From Takifugu bimaculatus (Eukaryota > Chordata > Actinopteri > Tetraodontiformes > Tetraodontidae): 64,000 bases of DNA. Position numbers and translations under genes: made by a program. The DNA is taken from positions 1,903,398-1,967,397 of the forward strand of contig CP034975.1 in NCBI GenBank assembly GCA_004026145.2. Reading direction: 5' to 3'. The notes beneath the pieces were generated by a model. It did not search any database and was not told where the DNA came from. It was given only the letters and a program-made list of their open reading frames with translations. Shown here piece by piece: positions 14,621-22,789 of this stretch. Position 1 is the first letter of the stretch. Every line of letters begins with the position of its first letter.

Positions 14621-15606
14621 AGATTGCCCCAGCTGAAATGCCAGATGCTACTGAGAGGATGGTTATCATTACTGGGACACCAGAGGCTCAGTTTAAGGTA
14701 ATTTCTAAAGGAAATATTGTAATATGAAGTGATTGATTATGATCGATTATTCATCATTTTATACCATATAGTAAAAAGCACTGGATCACTGTCTCTCTAT
14801 TTTCCCCAGTCTCTCCTTGCCTCATTCCCTCCTCTTTATTCCAGGCCCAAGGTCGGATATTTGGGAAGCTGAAGGAGGAGAACATTTTCACGGGGAAGGA
14901 GGAAGTACGGCTGGAGACGCACATCAAGGTTCCCTCCACTGCAGCTGGCAGAGTCATCGGCAAAGGTGGCAAGACGGTGAGCTGCGATTTGAAAGTTACT
15001 CAATTAGTGTCAAGGCTGGAAGTCAAACATTTATGCCTCTTAGATTAACGACAATACTTTTATGTTCAAAAGTGGCACTTGGACGTTTTACTGTGATACA
15101 AGTGATTTTTTTATTGATTTTTTGGTTCTTAAGTGAATAACTCTAGGCCAAAGAGCGCCTGGTTGACTTTGTTTTATTCAGGACTGTTTCGGTTTACTAT
15201 AATTTGATACTCTGTCTCTGAAAGTGAGGAGTAGAGGAGTAATTTGAAGCCTCTGACGAGTCTTTTTGTCCTCAGGTGAACGAGCTGCAGAGCCTCACGA
15301 GCGCTGAGGTCATCGTACCGCGGGACCAAACTCCGGACGAAAAAAATGAGGTTGTCGTGAAAATCTGCGGGCATTTTTTTGCCAACCAGGTGCTTAATAA
15401 TCACTCTTTAATGACTGACAAAGCAACAACGATTTAAAAGTTGCAAATTGATCCTGCTTTATGGAGCTTTATTCTGTCTCACGTTGCCTCTGGTTCTGCT
15501 CAAACAGACTGCACAGAGGAAGATTCGGGAGATCATTCAGCAGGTCAAACAGCAGGAACAGAAGCACCAGCAGGGTGCCGCCGTGTCACCGCAACACTCC
15601 AAGTGA
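5909..15606 (+). CDS. igf2bp2: Insulin-like growth factor 2 mRNA-binding protein 2 (3' 14 exons; RRM1 missing upstream)
   Basis: Cytoplasmic RNA-binding protein that packages, stabilises and regulates translation of target mRNAs such as IGF2. Coding exons: 5909-5957, 6723-6774, 9205-9268, 9358-9642, 9745-9879, 10672-10794, 12353-12488, 13411-13548, 14134-14202, 14317-14433, 14623-14697, 14845-14976, 15276-15389 and 15508-15606 (TGA). All junctions are GT-AG and keep one frame, giving 528 residues here. About 79 N-terminal residues (RRM1) should lie upstream, for roughly 607 in total against 599 in human. The order is RRM2, linker, KH1, KH2, linker, KH3, KH4. The four GXXG loops are GKEG, GKQG, GKKG and GKGG. 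The linker FSSTLPVLSPAAGPRS resembles IGF2BP2 rather than IGF2BP1 or IGF2BP3, and the tmem41a/ehhadh/c3orf70 neighbours agree. Whether it is the a or b teleost copy cannot be told. Confidence 0.96.
6095..6272. repeat. Interrupted (TG)n array with TCTG/TTTG variants
   Basis: About 180 bases of TG repeats interrupted regularly by TCTG and TTTG units, in the intron between the first two RRM2 exons. Long cysteine/valine or threonine/histidine frames across it are repeat artefacts. Confidence 0.92.
6723..6774 (+). CDS. igf2bp2: igf2bp2 exon: RRM2 helix 1
   Basis: Acceptor TCCCTCAG, then VLDGLLAQHGTVENVEQ, nearly identical to the vertebrate family. The last G starts a valine codon finished in the next exon; the donor is GTATGG. 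Confidence 0.93.
7215..7302. repeat. (TG)40 followed by (CG)4
   Basis: An uninterrupted 80-base TG tract runs into a short CG alternation, a combination strongly prone to Z-DNA. It is intronic. Confidence 0.95.
7429..7473. repeat. (AC)n microsatellite, once interrupted
   Basis: AC repeats split by TGCT, in the same intron as the long TG tract. Being complementary to it and about 130 bases away, the two could pair in the pre-mRNA. Confidence 0.9.
8346..8361. repeat. Poly(C) tract
   Basis: Sixteen consecutive C residues in an igf2bp2 intron, followed by TGTAAATA. Confidence 0.9.
9205..9268 (+). CDS. igf2bp2: igf2bp2 exon: RRM2 central strands
   Basis: Acceptor CCTTGCAG. It reads NTDTETAVVNVTYSTKEEAK, which carries the RNP1-like strand AVVNVTY. 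The donor is GTAAGT after the first two bases of a glutamate codon. Confidence 0.94.
9358..9642 (+). CDS. igf2bp2: igf2bp2 exon: end of RRM2, linker and start of KH1
   Basis: The largest exon in the window (285 bases). It starts with EAIEKLTGHQFDDYSFKVSY (end of RRM2), crosses an arginine/glycine/proline-rich linker and enters KH1 with IIVPTQYVGAIIGKEGLTIK. The KH1 loop GKEG is intact. The donor is GTAAGC. Confidence 0.95.
9745..9879 (+). CDS. igf2bp2: igf2bp2 exon: second half of KH1
   Basis: Reads VDIHRKENAGAAEKPITIHS and then EIMQKEANETK, as in the family. Acceptor TGCCAG, donor GTGAGT. Confidence 0.95.
9880..10671 (+). other. igf2bp2: igf2bp2 intron, nothing else seen
   Basis: Plain intron of about 0.8 kb between KH1 and KH2. 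A long open frame on the other strand (10508-11131) crosses the next exon and is taken as its shadow. Confidence 0.8.
10672..10794 (+). CDS. igf2bp2: igf2bp2 exon: first half of KH2
   Basis: Reads MEDIPLKIIASNNYIGRLIG, KQGRNLKKIEEETGTKITIS. The KH2 loop is GKQG where human IGF2BP2 has GKEG. The acceptor TTGGTGTAG is weak in pyrimidines; the donor is GTAAGT. Confidence 0.95.
10795..12352 (+). other. igf2bp2: igf2bp2 intron ending in a TG-rich tract
   Basis: A 1.6 kb AT-rich intron. No exon-like segment is seen. The last 110 bases are dominated by TG repeats before the acceptor of the next KH2 exon. Confidence 0.8.
12264..12337. repeat. TG-rich microsatellite before a splice acceptor
   Basis: TG repeats with CG, TT and TC interruptions that stop about 15 bases before the acceptor AG of the exon at 12353. 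A short TCTTCCTTG pyrimidine tract remains between. Confidence 0.85.
12353..12488 (+). CDS. igf2bp2: igf2bp2 exon: second half of KH2
   Basis: Reads LQDLNIYNNERTITVKGSLE and then EIMKKLREAYENDIAAIN, closing KH2. The donor is GTAAGC. Confidence 0.95.
12489..13410 (+). other. igf2bp2: igf2bp2 intron, nothing else seen
   Basis: A 0.9 kb intron between KH2 and the KH2-KH3 linker exons. No conserved coding segment or repeat array is visible. Confidence 0.75.
13411..13548 (+). CDS. igf2bp2: igf2bp2 exon: KH2-KH3 linker, part 1
   Basis: 138 bases, frame-neutral. Reads QQTSLIPGLNLNALGIFSST, LPVLSPAAGPRS and a proline-rich tail. The acceptor is a tandem CAGCAG, so one glutamine may be optional. The human counterpart exon is alternatively spliced. 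The donor is GTGCGT. Confidence 0.93.
13549..14133 (+). other. igf2bp2: igf2bp2 intron, nothing else seen
   Basis: A 585-base intron between the two linker exons, with no visible repeat or motif of note. Confidence 0.75.
14134..14202 (+). CDS. igf2bp2: igf2bp2 exon: KH2-KH3 linker, part 2
   Basis: 69 bases, frame-neutral. Reads GHSSHLSSLYGVPPASAIPH and QHA, corresponding to the human segment SGYFSSLYPHHQ. Acceptor GGTTCCAG, donor GTATGT. Confidence 0.88.
14317..14433 (+). CDS. igf2bp2: igf2bp2 exon: first half of KH3
   Basis: Reads VAYLFIPTQAVGALIGKKGQ and then HIKQLAHFAGASIK. The KH3 loop GKKG is intact. Acceptor TTTATCAG, donor GTGAGA. Confidence 0.95.
14576..14619. repeat. (GT)22 abutting a 3' splice site
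   Basis: A perfect 44-base GT tract ends one base before the CAG acceptor of the exon at 14623 and so takes the place of the polypyrimidine tract. Confidence 0.95.
14623..14697 (+). CDS. igf2bp2: igf2bp2 exon: second half of KH3
   Basis: 75 bases, phase 0 at both ends. Reads IAPAEMPDATERMVIITGTP and EAQFK. Skipping it would remove the C-terminal half of KH3 without changing the frame. The donor is GTAATT. Confidence 0.94.
14845..14976 (+). CDS. igf2bp2: igf2bp2 exon: KH3 end and first half of KH4
   Basis: Reads AQGRIFGKLKEENIFTGKEE, VRLETHIKV and PSTAAGRVIGKGGKT. The KH4 loop GKGG is intact. Acceptor TATTCCAG, donor GTGAGC. Confidence 0.95.
15276..15389 (+). CDS. igf2bp2: igf2bp2 exon: second half of KH4
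   Basis: Reads VNELQSLTSAEVIVPRDQTP and DEKNEVVVKICGHFFANQ. Acceptor GTCCTCAG, donor GTGCTT. Confidence 0.95.
15508..15606 (+). CDS. igf2bp2: igf2bp2 terminal coding exon
   Basis: Reads TAQRKIREIIQQVKQQEQKH and then QQGAAVSPQHSK before TGA at 15604-15606. The family C-terminus ends in a similar QR/QHSK tail. Confidence 0.95.
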   Translation, partial: TAQRKIREIIQQVKQQEQKHQQGAAVSPQHSK

Positions 15607-16457
15607 CCAGCAGGGCGGCTTCAGCAGGCACCAGCCAATGAATGTAGCCCTCCCCGAACGGACAGAGACCTACCCAGAAAAAGGCCGAAGCCAGGGGGGA
15701 CGTGCAGGGCAGACCAGCAGCACCAGTACAAACCAAAGAACTTCATTTTGGGGAAAACATGTGAGAGCCAAAGGCTGAGGGCGTTTCGTTTGTGTGCACT
15801 GTCAGCCCTGTGAGAGGAGACAGAGTAGGAGAAGCCGCACTGGTATCATAACCATAAAAGAGACCGAAACCAACAAAAAATATAAAATAATGGTGGAAAC
15901 AGGTGTCTTGACAGTTAAAAGTTAATGAGGAATTTGTGTATTACCCTTGTCTCCCTGAAATAACATAATGGAAAAAATGGAAAGAGTAACTGTATTAACA
16001 CGAGAGTATGCAATTGACCTGACATTTCAGGTCAAAAGGAGACGAGTGGCAATGGACGCCTTCTCTCACAAGACTTAATCAGATCCTTGGCAGTATTAAT
16101 ACAGTAGAGGAGTACATTGACATGTGTTGAGAGTGTGCACTGTTATTTTTTAAAATTTTGGATCAAAATGTACAACTCTGTGTAGCCTTTTTAAAAAAAC
16201 AAAAAAAACAACAGAAAGTTTGTTTTTACTCACATTATAGGCCGCTAAACTCGCAAAAAGATTTAAACCCTCCCTCTGTTAATATAAGTCTGTCTAACAA
16301 GCCTGTGTGTGCCATTGCAAAAGAACCCCCCCCCCACCATTCTTTTACTTTTTCTCTGACCTTTTCTGCTTTGTTGCATCATAATCTCCTCTGGTATCAT
16401 GTTATAAAACATCTTCTATTCTTCTTTTAGCCTTTTAAATACAAAAGAGGGATCATT

Positions 16458-16478
16458 CCCCCCCCCCCCCCCCCCCCC
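16458..16478. repeat. Poly(C) run in the igf2bp2 3' UTR
   Basis: Twenty-one consecutive C residues. Poly(C)-binding proteins recognise such RNA; the length is also likely to be uncertain in an assembly. Confidence 0.9.
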
Positions 16479-17144
16479 TTCCCCGGATAAATGGTGGATT
16501 ACGCGTCCATGCCGCACGTTAGTCGACATCTGTGCTCGTCCCTGTGTATTGTGTAAAAAAATAATAATATATTGTAAGGAAGTTGCTAAAGGCGTTTCTT
16601 CCCCCTGGGTTCAGATACTGTCTAACGTCAAATGTTTAAAAACAGCCCAACACATTATTAAAAACGCCATGTTTTAATTTCCCATGAAATCACAAAAGCA
16701 GCACAAAATGCCAACGGAAGAGGGCCCAGAACGGAGCAGGGGTGTGTCAGTAGGAGTGCAGGTGCATGGTGTGTGGAGAGGAAGTGAGGAGCACGTCGTC
16801 CCTCCCTGGGGGCTTCGTGCGGGCTTGAACCTGTCCTGTTGGGAAGCTAGCTTAAACGGCGTGACAGCCGTGAATGTACGACACGCAGCCTTTGTCACAC
16901 CCCCGTCTCCATGGCATCCAGGCCGACATTGTCGCTCATGTGGTTGTGTGGCTACCTGTTGCGACCTGGCTGGAGACGCAGATCCAGCTGCCCCTTTTTT
17001 GTGCTTCACATTGGAAACCATGGAAGCTTGCTGCCTTAATTTTGTCACCTTTCACCCATTTGCTGCATCTTCCAAATGTAGGGTTATTGCCAATATGCAC
17101 AGCTTCCTCCATGAGTTTGTATGCGTGCTTGTGAGTGTGAGAGA

Positions 17145-17168
<24 letters not shown>
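17145..17168. repeat. (GT)12 then AT-rich repeat
   Basis: A short GT tract followed directly by ATATATAAAGATATATATA, in the igf2bp2 3' UTR. Confidence 0.85.
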
Positions 17169-17175
<7 letters not shown>

Positions 17176-17353
17176 AAGATATATATACATAAACAGAGAA
17201 AGTAATATTTATGAATCTATTTTTTCCTATTTTGTGATGAGAGCTATTGATTAAAAAAAACAAAACAAATAAGTCCTTTTCTTTTTTCCTCAGTGGGACA
17301 CTGCCATATTATTTTGAAGGGAAGCGTTTATTTTTCTTGAACCTAGACTATGA

Positions 17354-17359
17354 AATAAA
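17354..17359 (+). terminator. igf2bp2: Proximal poly(A) signal AATAAA
   Basis: Canonical hexamer 1.75 kb past the igf2bp2 stop codon. Use of this site would end the transcript just before the let-7 matches. Confidence 0.5.
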
Positions 17360-17446
17360 AACCTGAAAAAAATAGGAAAACAGTGAAGTGAACCACCGCG
17401 TTAACTTTAATCAGGATGTGAACAGTGCGCATGTCAGTATTGTGAT

Positions 17447-17454
17447 CTACCTCA
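17447..17454 (+). promoter_or_regulatory. igf2bp2: let-7 8-mer seed match CTACCTCA
   Basis: Perfect complement of let-7 bases 2-8 followed by A, in the distal 3' UTR. A 7-mer-A1 match TACCTCA sits at 17465-17471. IGF2BP mRNAs are well-known let-7 targets in vertebrates. Confidence 0.6.
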
Positions 17455-18435
17455 GGCTTCAGGGTACCTCAATCCAACCTTTCATTTCCTCTAATCCCAA
17501 TTTTTTATGCCTTGTTGACAGATCATTTTGAGCGTTTTACTTTTTAATGAAAACTACAACAACAAAAAAAAAAGAACAAGAGAAAATGTCAGCAGTAATC
17601 TCTAAATACTTGAGTTCCAGCCCACTAGTGAACCTTTTTAACCCGTAGTCGACTATTGTGGCCTGGGCCGACCTTTTCAATCAAGTAATTGACTTTCAAA
17701 GTTGTTGTTTTTGTTCTTGTTGCTAGGTAGGAATGAAGAGGGGGTACGTACATGCCCGAAGAGGTTCTGAATGTGTATGTTGTGTACTGATTTCACCTTT
17801 CTGATTAAAAAAAGAAGAAAAATACCCTAAACTGAACAAAACAATTTAAAAAAAATCAACAAAAAAAAAATCCAGTTGTTAGAAACTAACCAACTGTACC
17901 TCCAGGATTGTTTGATTCTTTTTTTTTTTTAATGAAGTTTGTTCACTTGAGAAAGAATTTTCTAACAATTCAATTTACCAGCTCTGACAATAGCACACTC
18001 TGGGGTTCATTTCAAGACAAGACAAAGCTGCAAAAATCCAGTTAGGACTCTGGAACGTGGGGAACAACCTTTGTCTTCTGTGTAGTGTTTAGAGTGGAAC
18101 TGGCACGACAACATCGGTGTATCTCTGTAAACAATCGTGTCTCACATGTTTTTTTGTAATCAGGCTGTCTGCTCCTCTGTTATCAGAAAGGTTTAGTGAC
18201 CTGTAATTGGTGTTTTCCGCAGATTTCTTTTGCCGTACCTCTCAAAATGACCAACCCTTTCACCTACATACAGCCCAGTGACCGTTAATCCTCTGCTGTC
18301 TCCAGCTTTTGTCAGGACAGATGTAGTTGTGTCCCCACGAACACGGACCAGTTAACTTATAAGGTCTATCAAACTCACACAATGCCTGAGGCTGCTTGAG
18401 GAAGAGCCCCCCCCCCCCACAGACTGCCAGTACAG

Positions 18436-18442
18436 TACCTCA
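18436..18442 (+). promoter_or_regulatory. igf2bp2: let-7 7-mer-A1 match TACCTCA
   Basis: Weaker seed match in the distal 3' UTR. Two more 6-mers TACCTC lie at 17897-17902 and 18236-18241. Confidence 0.35.
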
Positions 18443-19427
18443 GTGATAGCAGCTCAGCAGACGTGACGGTCACCTTGGCGTCGTTGTGGTGGTCTTCACT
18501 GTGGGGCAGCAGGAGCTTGTCACCCAGCGCTGGTCAGCAGAGGTCGAGGGTCTCTGGTCGCGTCACAGAGGGCTCCCCGTCTCTTTCCCTCTCGTGCAGT
18601 TAGTGCAGGCTTTCTTCCAGTTTGTTTGATTTCACTTTGGCGTCTGTCAGCCCGAGGCTTGTAGAGACAAGTTTGGTTGGGTTTTTTTTGATTATCACAT
18701 GTTTTCATCAAGGATTGGTGTTACTAGGCTTTGTGAGCTGTTGTTACATTAATATTCAGTACCAGAATGCCGCAGTTATTTATACACATCACTGATGTAT
18801 TGTGCTGTTAGTCACATCACACAGTGCTGGTCGGATGTTTTAGGCTCCTCTTAAATTCTTCCATCAATCCGGTTTCCTTGTCAGTTACACTGATATTAAT
18901 ATGTACTGTAGTCTGGAGCATTAGCTGGGAACCTTGTTTTAATCTTCATTCCTTTAGATCACTACCAATCACCTTACGTTGGGAATCTGGACTGCAAACA
19001 GCAAATAAATGACTCCGTCTTTGGGGATGAATTCAACAATCATTTTAAACTGACAGATTATACGAGGAAGAATCTAGTACAAGTCGGACCTGGGTGAGGG
19101 TAGAATCACAGTGGTGTCGTTTTTCTGGTCTTGATGTTTCATGAAAAATCACAAAGTATTGCATGAGACTGATGTAGGAGATCCACTACATTTTAGACTT
19201 CTTATGGCACCGGACCTGTTTCCTTATGGCCCCCCACCTCCCCGGCTCAAAATTTCCTGAGGGCCAAAAAAGGTCCCGAACACCTCAAAGTAATCAGTAA
19301 CTGTTTGCTGGTGGGACATTGGATCCAGTCTTCATATACACATGTTGGATCGATGTCTTCTGGTACCGGTCACACTGTTGTTTTGAGCTGTGAGTGAACT
19401 GTATTGCTGAGCAACCTGGAACTGAGC

Positions 19428-19433
19428 AATAAA
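19428..19433 (+). terminator. igf2bp2: Distal igf2bp2 poly(A) signal AATAAA
   Basis: Canonical hexamer, 3.8 kb past the stop codon, with T-rich sequence following at 19453-19470. It faces the tmem41a signal on the other strand. Confidence 0.55.
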
Positions 19434-19454
19434 GAATATTTGGGGAAAAACTGT

Positions 19455-19460
19455 TTTATT
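19455..19460 (-). terminator. tmem41a: tmem41a poly(A) signal AATAAA (minus strand)
   Basis: Read on the minus strand, the only AATAAA I see downstream of the tmem41a stop codon before this point. It gives a 3' UTR of about 1.06 kb that would touch or overlap the igf2bp2 3' end. Confidence 0.45.
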
Positions 19461-20518
19461 CTTTTTTTCCCTTCCACTTCCTCAATGAAGAGGACCAACA
19501 CTTTTACAGAGTGCTGGTGGAATCACTGTCAGAGGTTGATAATCACACTTGGCCCCAACATTAATATGCAATCCTCACAATTCGAATATCAAAAGGATGC
19601 AAAAATCAGCGAGTACAAATACACTTTCTAATCACAACTGCCACACCAACAGTGTTGAACTGTAGTGTTTTTGTCAGGATTCAGGGCAAACAGACTTGCA
19701 GCTATTGAGAAGAACATCACCCATGAATGTTTAACAGCTCAGAGGTGATAACTCAGAAGAATATCATCAGAAATTGAATAAAAGAAAGGCCAATTCTGAT
19801 AACCTCTGGAAAACTTTACAAGTTCCAGTTACCATGGTGATCTATTCAGATTAGCATTGAGCTCGTGCCACTAACCTCCTGCTAGTGAGTTACAGTTGGT
19901 GAAAAGAAAATACAAACATCAGGATATTAAAGAAACTAAGGCTTAGTTTTGGATAGAGACCCACAGCAGTCTTCATCCAGGACTTAAAAGCAACTGATAA
20001 ACATGATTGTCAAACAAGCGAAAACATCAAGTGTGTAGTATAAACGGCAGTAAACAGGGATGATTAAAAACACAATCATTTCAACCAGCCAGCCACCACA
20101 GATGGGAAGGCTGTTGCATCAACCTTCCCTCAAGTCCCCGCTGGAGGTAGAAGTTTAACAACATGGCTTAAAACAGCAGCTCAGATACTGTATTAAAGTC
20201 GGCAGAGGAAAGCTCGGTCCAATCCTCACCTCCCTCCATCACTGCTGTACTTTCCCACAAATACAGCACACACAGAAATCGAGACACAGATACCAACACT
20301 GCAACCAGGAAAACATCTGGATTTAAACAGCAGTTTCAGTTCTCTTTTTTAAAAAAATCTTCCCCCCTCGAAACGGCTCTAAAGACGTAAAATACCAGTT
20401 AAAATCAGTTAAAAGGCACGATGTCACACGCGTGCACACAGTTCATATAAAGAGACACCAAGCATGGGGCAGCATCAGGGCAGATAAAAAGGGAGTATTC
20501 CAGTATTCCCAGAAATGA
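19461..20518 (-). other. tmem41a: tmem41a 3' UTR
   Basis: Noncoding stretch between the tmem41a stop codon and its candidate poly(A) signal. No other gene or repeat array is seen. Confidence 0.45.
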
Positions 20519-20736
20519 TCACTGGACCTTCTTCTCTGTGAGCCCGTTCGTTGACCTAACATCCAGTTTGAGACGCCTCTGACTGAAACGGCGAATAAGA
20601 GCACTGGGTACCAGAGCCATGCAGGCGATGCCTAGCAGCTGCAAAAGACGCTCCCATGAGACCAAGTCGTCAAGCGATGACACCTCAGAGAGCATGACAC
20701 CTGTCTGGACGCAGATGAAGTTGTACGGAAGCAGGC
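20519..20736 (-). CDS. tmem41a: tmem41a exon 5 (terminal)
   Basis: Reads LLPYNFICVQTGVMLSEVSS, LDDLVSW and the last membrane helix LLGIACMALVPSALI, then a basic cytosolic tail RRFSQRRLKLD ending KKVQ. Confidence 0.93.
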
Positions 20737-22306
20737 CTGCCAAAACAGGTGAAGAAAGGTTTACCACCTGTCCATTTTTGCTTTTCCTACTGTACATGTA
20801 TCCTGGGTGGCTAATAATTCATATTCAGCGCTGTAACAGCCCATCTACCAATCAGGTGGTCTTAATGTGCTCACCAATGAAGACAGAGCAAAAGAAGAAT
20901 GTGATAGGGATGTTGACGATAGGAGCAGACATGTTGAGAAACCAGTTGGGAGTCATGGGGAAGAACCTCAGGAAAAGCAGAAAGAAAAACAAACAATCCT
21001 GGTTGTCTTCGACCTGGAAGATATAAGAAACATGGTGCAACCTGCATGTATGAAAATACCGGAGCAAGTTCGGCACTAAACACATAGGCGGCAAGAATCA
21101 TATTAGCGCTTTTGTCACATTTACCTTCCTCTGTAACATGGAAACTTTATCGGGGAAGAGGTTAACAATAGTATTGTTTGCCAAAGGCCTGGGACAGGAG
21201 GTAGCACATAGTGGCACCCAAAGTCGTGAGCACGCAGGCGAGCAGCAGTCCTTCATACGGTCCAAATATAGCTCCAGCTAGAATGTTCTGTAAAATGACA
21301 AACGTAACAGGATGCTATTGTTGTTTGGGCAGTAATGAAGGCTGGTGTTGAGATCTAATAAATCTATTGATAGAAATGCAATCTAAGAGTTGCTTAAAGT
21401 GGAGTCACTGGGTGACGGGAGTTGTGCTGTGTGAATGTGCAGATTGAATGACTGAAAAGGGAAAACTGCCACAAACAGCTACACAGAAATTGGATTGGCA
21501 TCTCTTTAATGTCTGATCTGTTTGTATATTTATAAAGAAGAGACCTGCGTGTCCTAGACTGGGAAGAAGCAAACCTGTATCACTGTAAAACATGCATCTA
21601 AGACAAGTCAGTATCCACAGGCCTCAGAGACAATTTGAAACTATTTTTACCATACCAGGAATGAGGATCCAGGAATGGCGAAAGACTGCTTGTAGAGATA
21701 TGCACTACAAAAGAGCAGCAGAACATATGTGCTGTGCTGCGTCTTGTAAAACTGCAGCAGCTCAGCAAGCTCCCTCAGCTCCTCCAAGTCTGCTGGAAAC
21801 TTCAACCTGCAGAAACAGCCAAAATAAAGTCATGCATGTGGATAAAAGTGTCACACTGGAAATGGCAGTGTAAAGTATAGACAGCAATGACACATTTAAA
21901 CACACGGAATTAGACACCAAGTTAGCAATTATACACCTAGTTTGCAAGCTAAAACCTGTACAGACACTTATTGTGAAGTTCAAAGAAAATGGTCTTATTG
22001 ACTACCGTAAGTGTAGAAAGAAATAACTGTAATTTGTGACGATGTAGGGGTCGTGGTTGGAGCACAACACACCTTTTTCTTTAAGTGATGCAAAAATGTC
22101 AAATGTGTCAGTAGCTTGTGTAAAAGTAAAAACCTGCTGGGTTCCTCAGAGGTGTCAGTAGGATGATCAGATTCTGCTCCCACATGGTCCCTGTCCGCAG
22201 CGTTAAGAGGTCGCCTTCGTGGTCCAGCAGGAAGGTACAAAGACAGCGAATATAAATAAAAACTTGCTGCAACGATAACACATATGAGTCCTAAAAGGGA
22301 GCGCAT
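20519..22306 (-). CDS. tmem41a: Transmembrane protein 41A (VTT/DedA family), one frame break
   Basis: Multi-pass membrane protein of the VTT/SNARE-associated (DedA) family, related to TMEM41B and VMP1. Five exons on the minus strand: 22306-22134, 21806-21656, 21287-21125, 21013-20875 and 20736-20519 (stop 20521-20519), all GT-AG, giving about 280 residues against 264 in human. It starts MRSLLGLICVIVAASFYLYS, a first membrane helix. Later come the family motif FAIPGSSFLNILAGAIFGPY and the signature LRFFPMTPNWFLNMSAP. Exon 3 carries one base too many (near 21170): after FGKQY the frame runs into TAA, while dropping one base restores VNLFPDKVSMLQRK. An in-frame ATG nine codons upstream (22333) is possible; I chose 22306 because it matches the human start. 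It is tail to tail with igf2bp2. Confidence 0.9.
20875..21013 (-). CDS. tmem41a: tmem41a exon 4 (VTT signature)
   Basis: Reads VEDNQDCLFFFLLFLRFFPM, TPNWFLNMSAPIVNIPITFF and FCSVFIG. It holds the arginine and the proline/asparagine positions typical of the VTT domain. Acceptor ATCTTCCAG, donor GTGAGC. Confidence 0.95.
21125..21287 (-). CDS. tmem41a: tmem41a exon 3 with a 1-base insertion
   Basis: 163 bases where the flanking phases require 162. It reads NILAGAIFGPYEGLLLACVL, TTLGATMCYLLSQAFGKQY and then stops. Ignoring one base near 21170 continues with IVNLFPDKVSMLQRK, as the family expects. Confidence 0.9.
21656..21806 (-). CDS. tmem41a: tmem41a exon 2
   Basis: Reads LKFPADLEELRELAELLQFY, KTQHSTYVLLLFCSAYLYKQ and SFAIPGSSFL. 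Acceptor TTTCTGCAG, donor GTATGG. Confidence 0.95.
22134..22306 (-). CDS. tmem41a: tmem41a exon 1
   Basis: Reads MRSLLGLICVIVAASFYLYS, LSLYLPAGPRRRPLNAADRD and a variable acidic stretch to EEPS. A separate ATG at 22391-22389 opens an overlapping 62-codon frame in another phase, a possible upstream ORF if it lies in the mRNA. Confidence 0.88.
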
Positions 22307-22553
22307 GTTGTTTTCTGTGGTCTTCTCCTTCATCGCTGTCAGAGGAAGACGCAGAGATCAATAACAAGCGATTAGCCCTGTCCTTATTCATCTTCGTTGG
22401 TGTCTAACTTCATCTACAATCCTCATTTACTGCCACCGTGTGTTTAAAGTCGGCATCGGCACAATAATTTCACTTTCCCAATATTTTATTGACATAACCA
22501 CTTATTTCATAGTCTTAAGGGTTTGGTTGATTAGCCAGTGAGATGCATGTTGA

Positions 22554-22589
22554 TTTTTTTTTTTAAAAAAAAAAGAAGAAAAAAAAAAG
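22554..22589. repeat. T11/A-rich homopolymer block
   Basis: Eleven T residues followed by A runs broken by G, between tmem41a and ehhadh. Confidence 0.9.
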
Positions 22590-22789
22590 AACACAGATAC
22601 ATTTCTGACACGATCATTTTCGTGTCATAAATTCAGGTTCGGCTTTTGGTACAGTCGCCATAAGGCGGTTGTCGAGGGCGTCATCTGCTGAAGAAGACTG
22701 CTTTTCCAAATAAATAAATACAGAAATAAACAGATATATAAATTCAAGCTCTGACTTTGAAGAGAATTGTGTTTATCTTGTTACCATGT

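Larger units (their letters stand above)
15607..19450 (+). other. igf2bp2: igf2bp2 3' UTR (about 3.8 kb)
   Basis: Noncoding sequence from the stop codon to the poly(A) signal at 19428. It holds a C21 run, a GT/AT repeat near 17145 and five let-7 seed matches of differing strength. A proximal AATAAA at 17354 would give a 1.75 kb UTR lacking all five. The extent is inferred from the poly(A) signals, not from transcripts. Confidence 0.6.
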
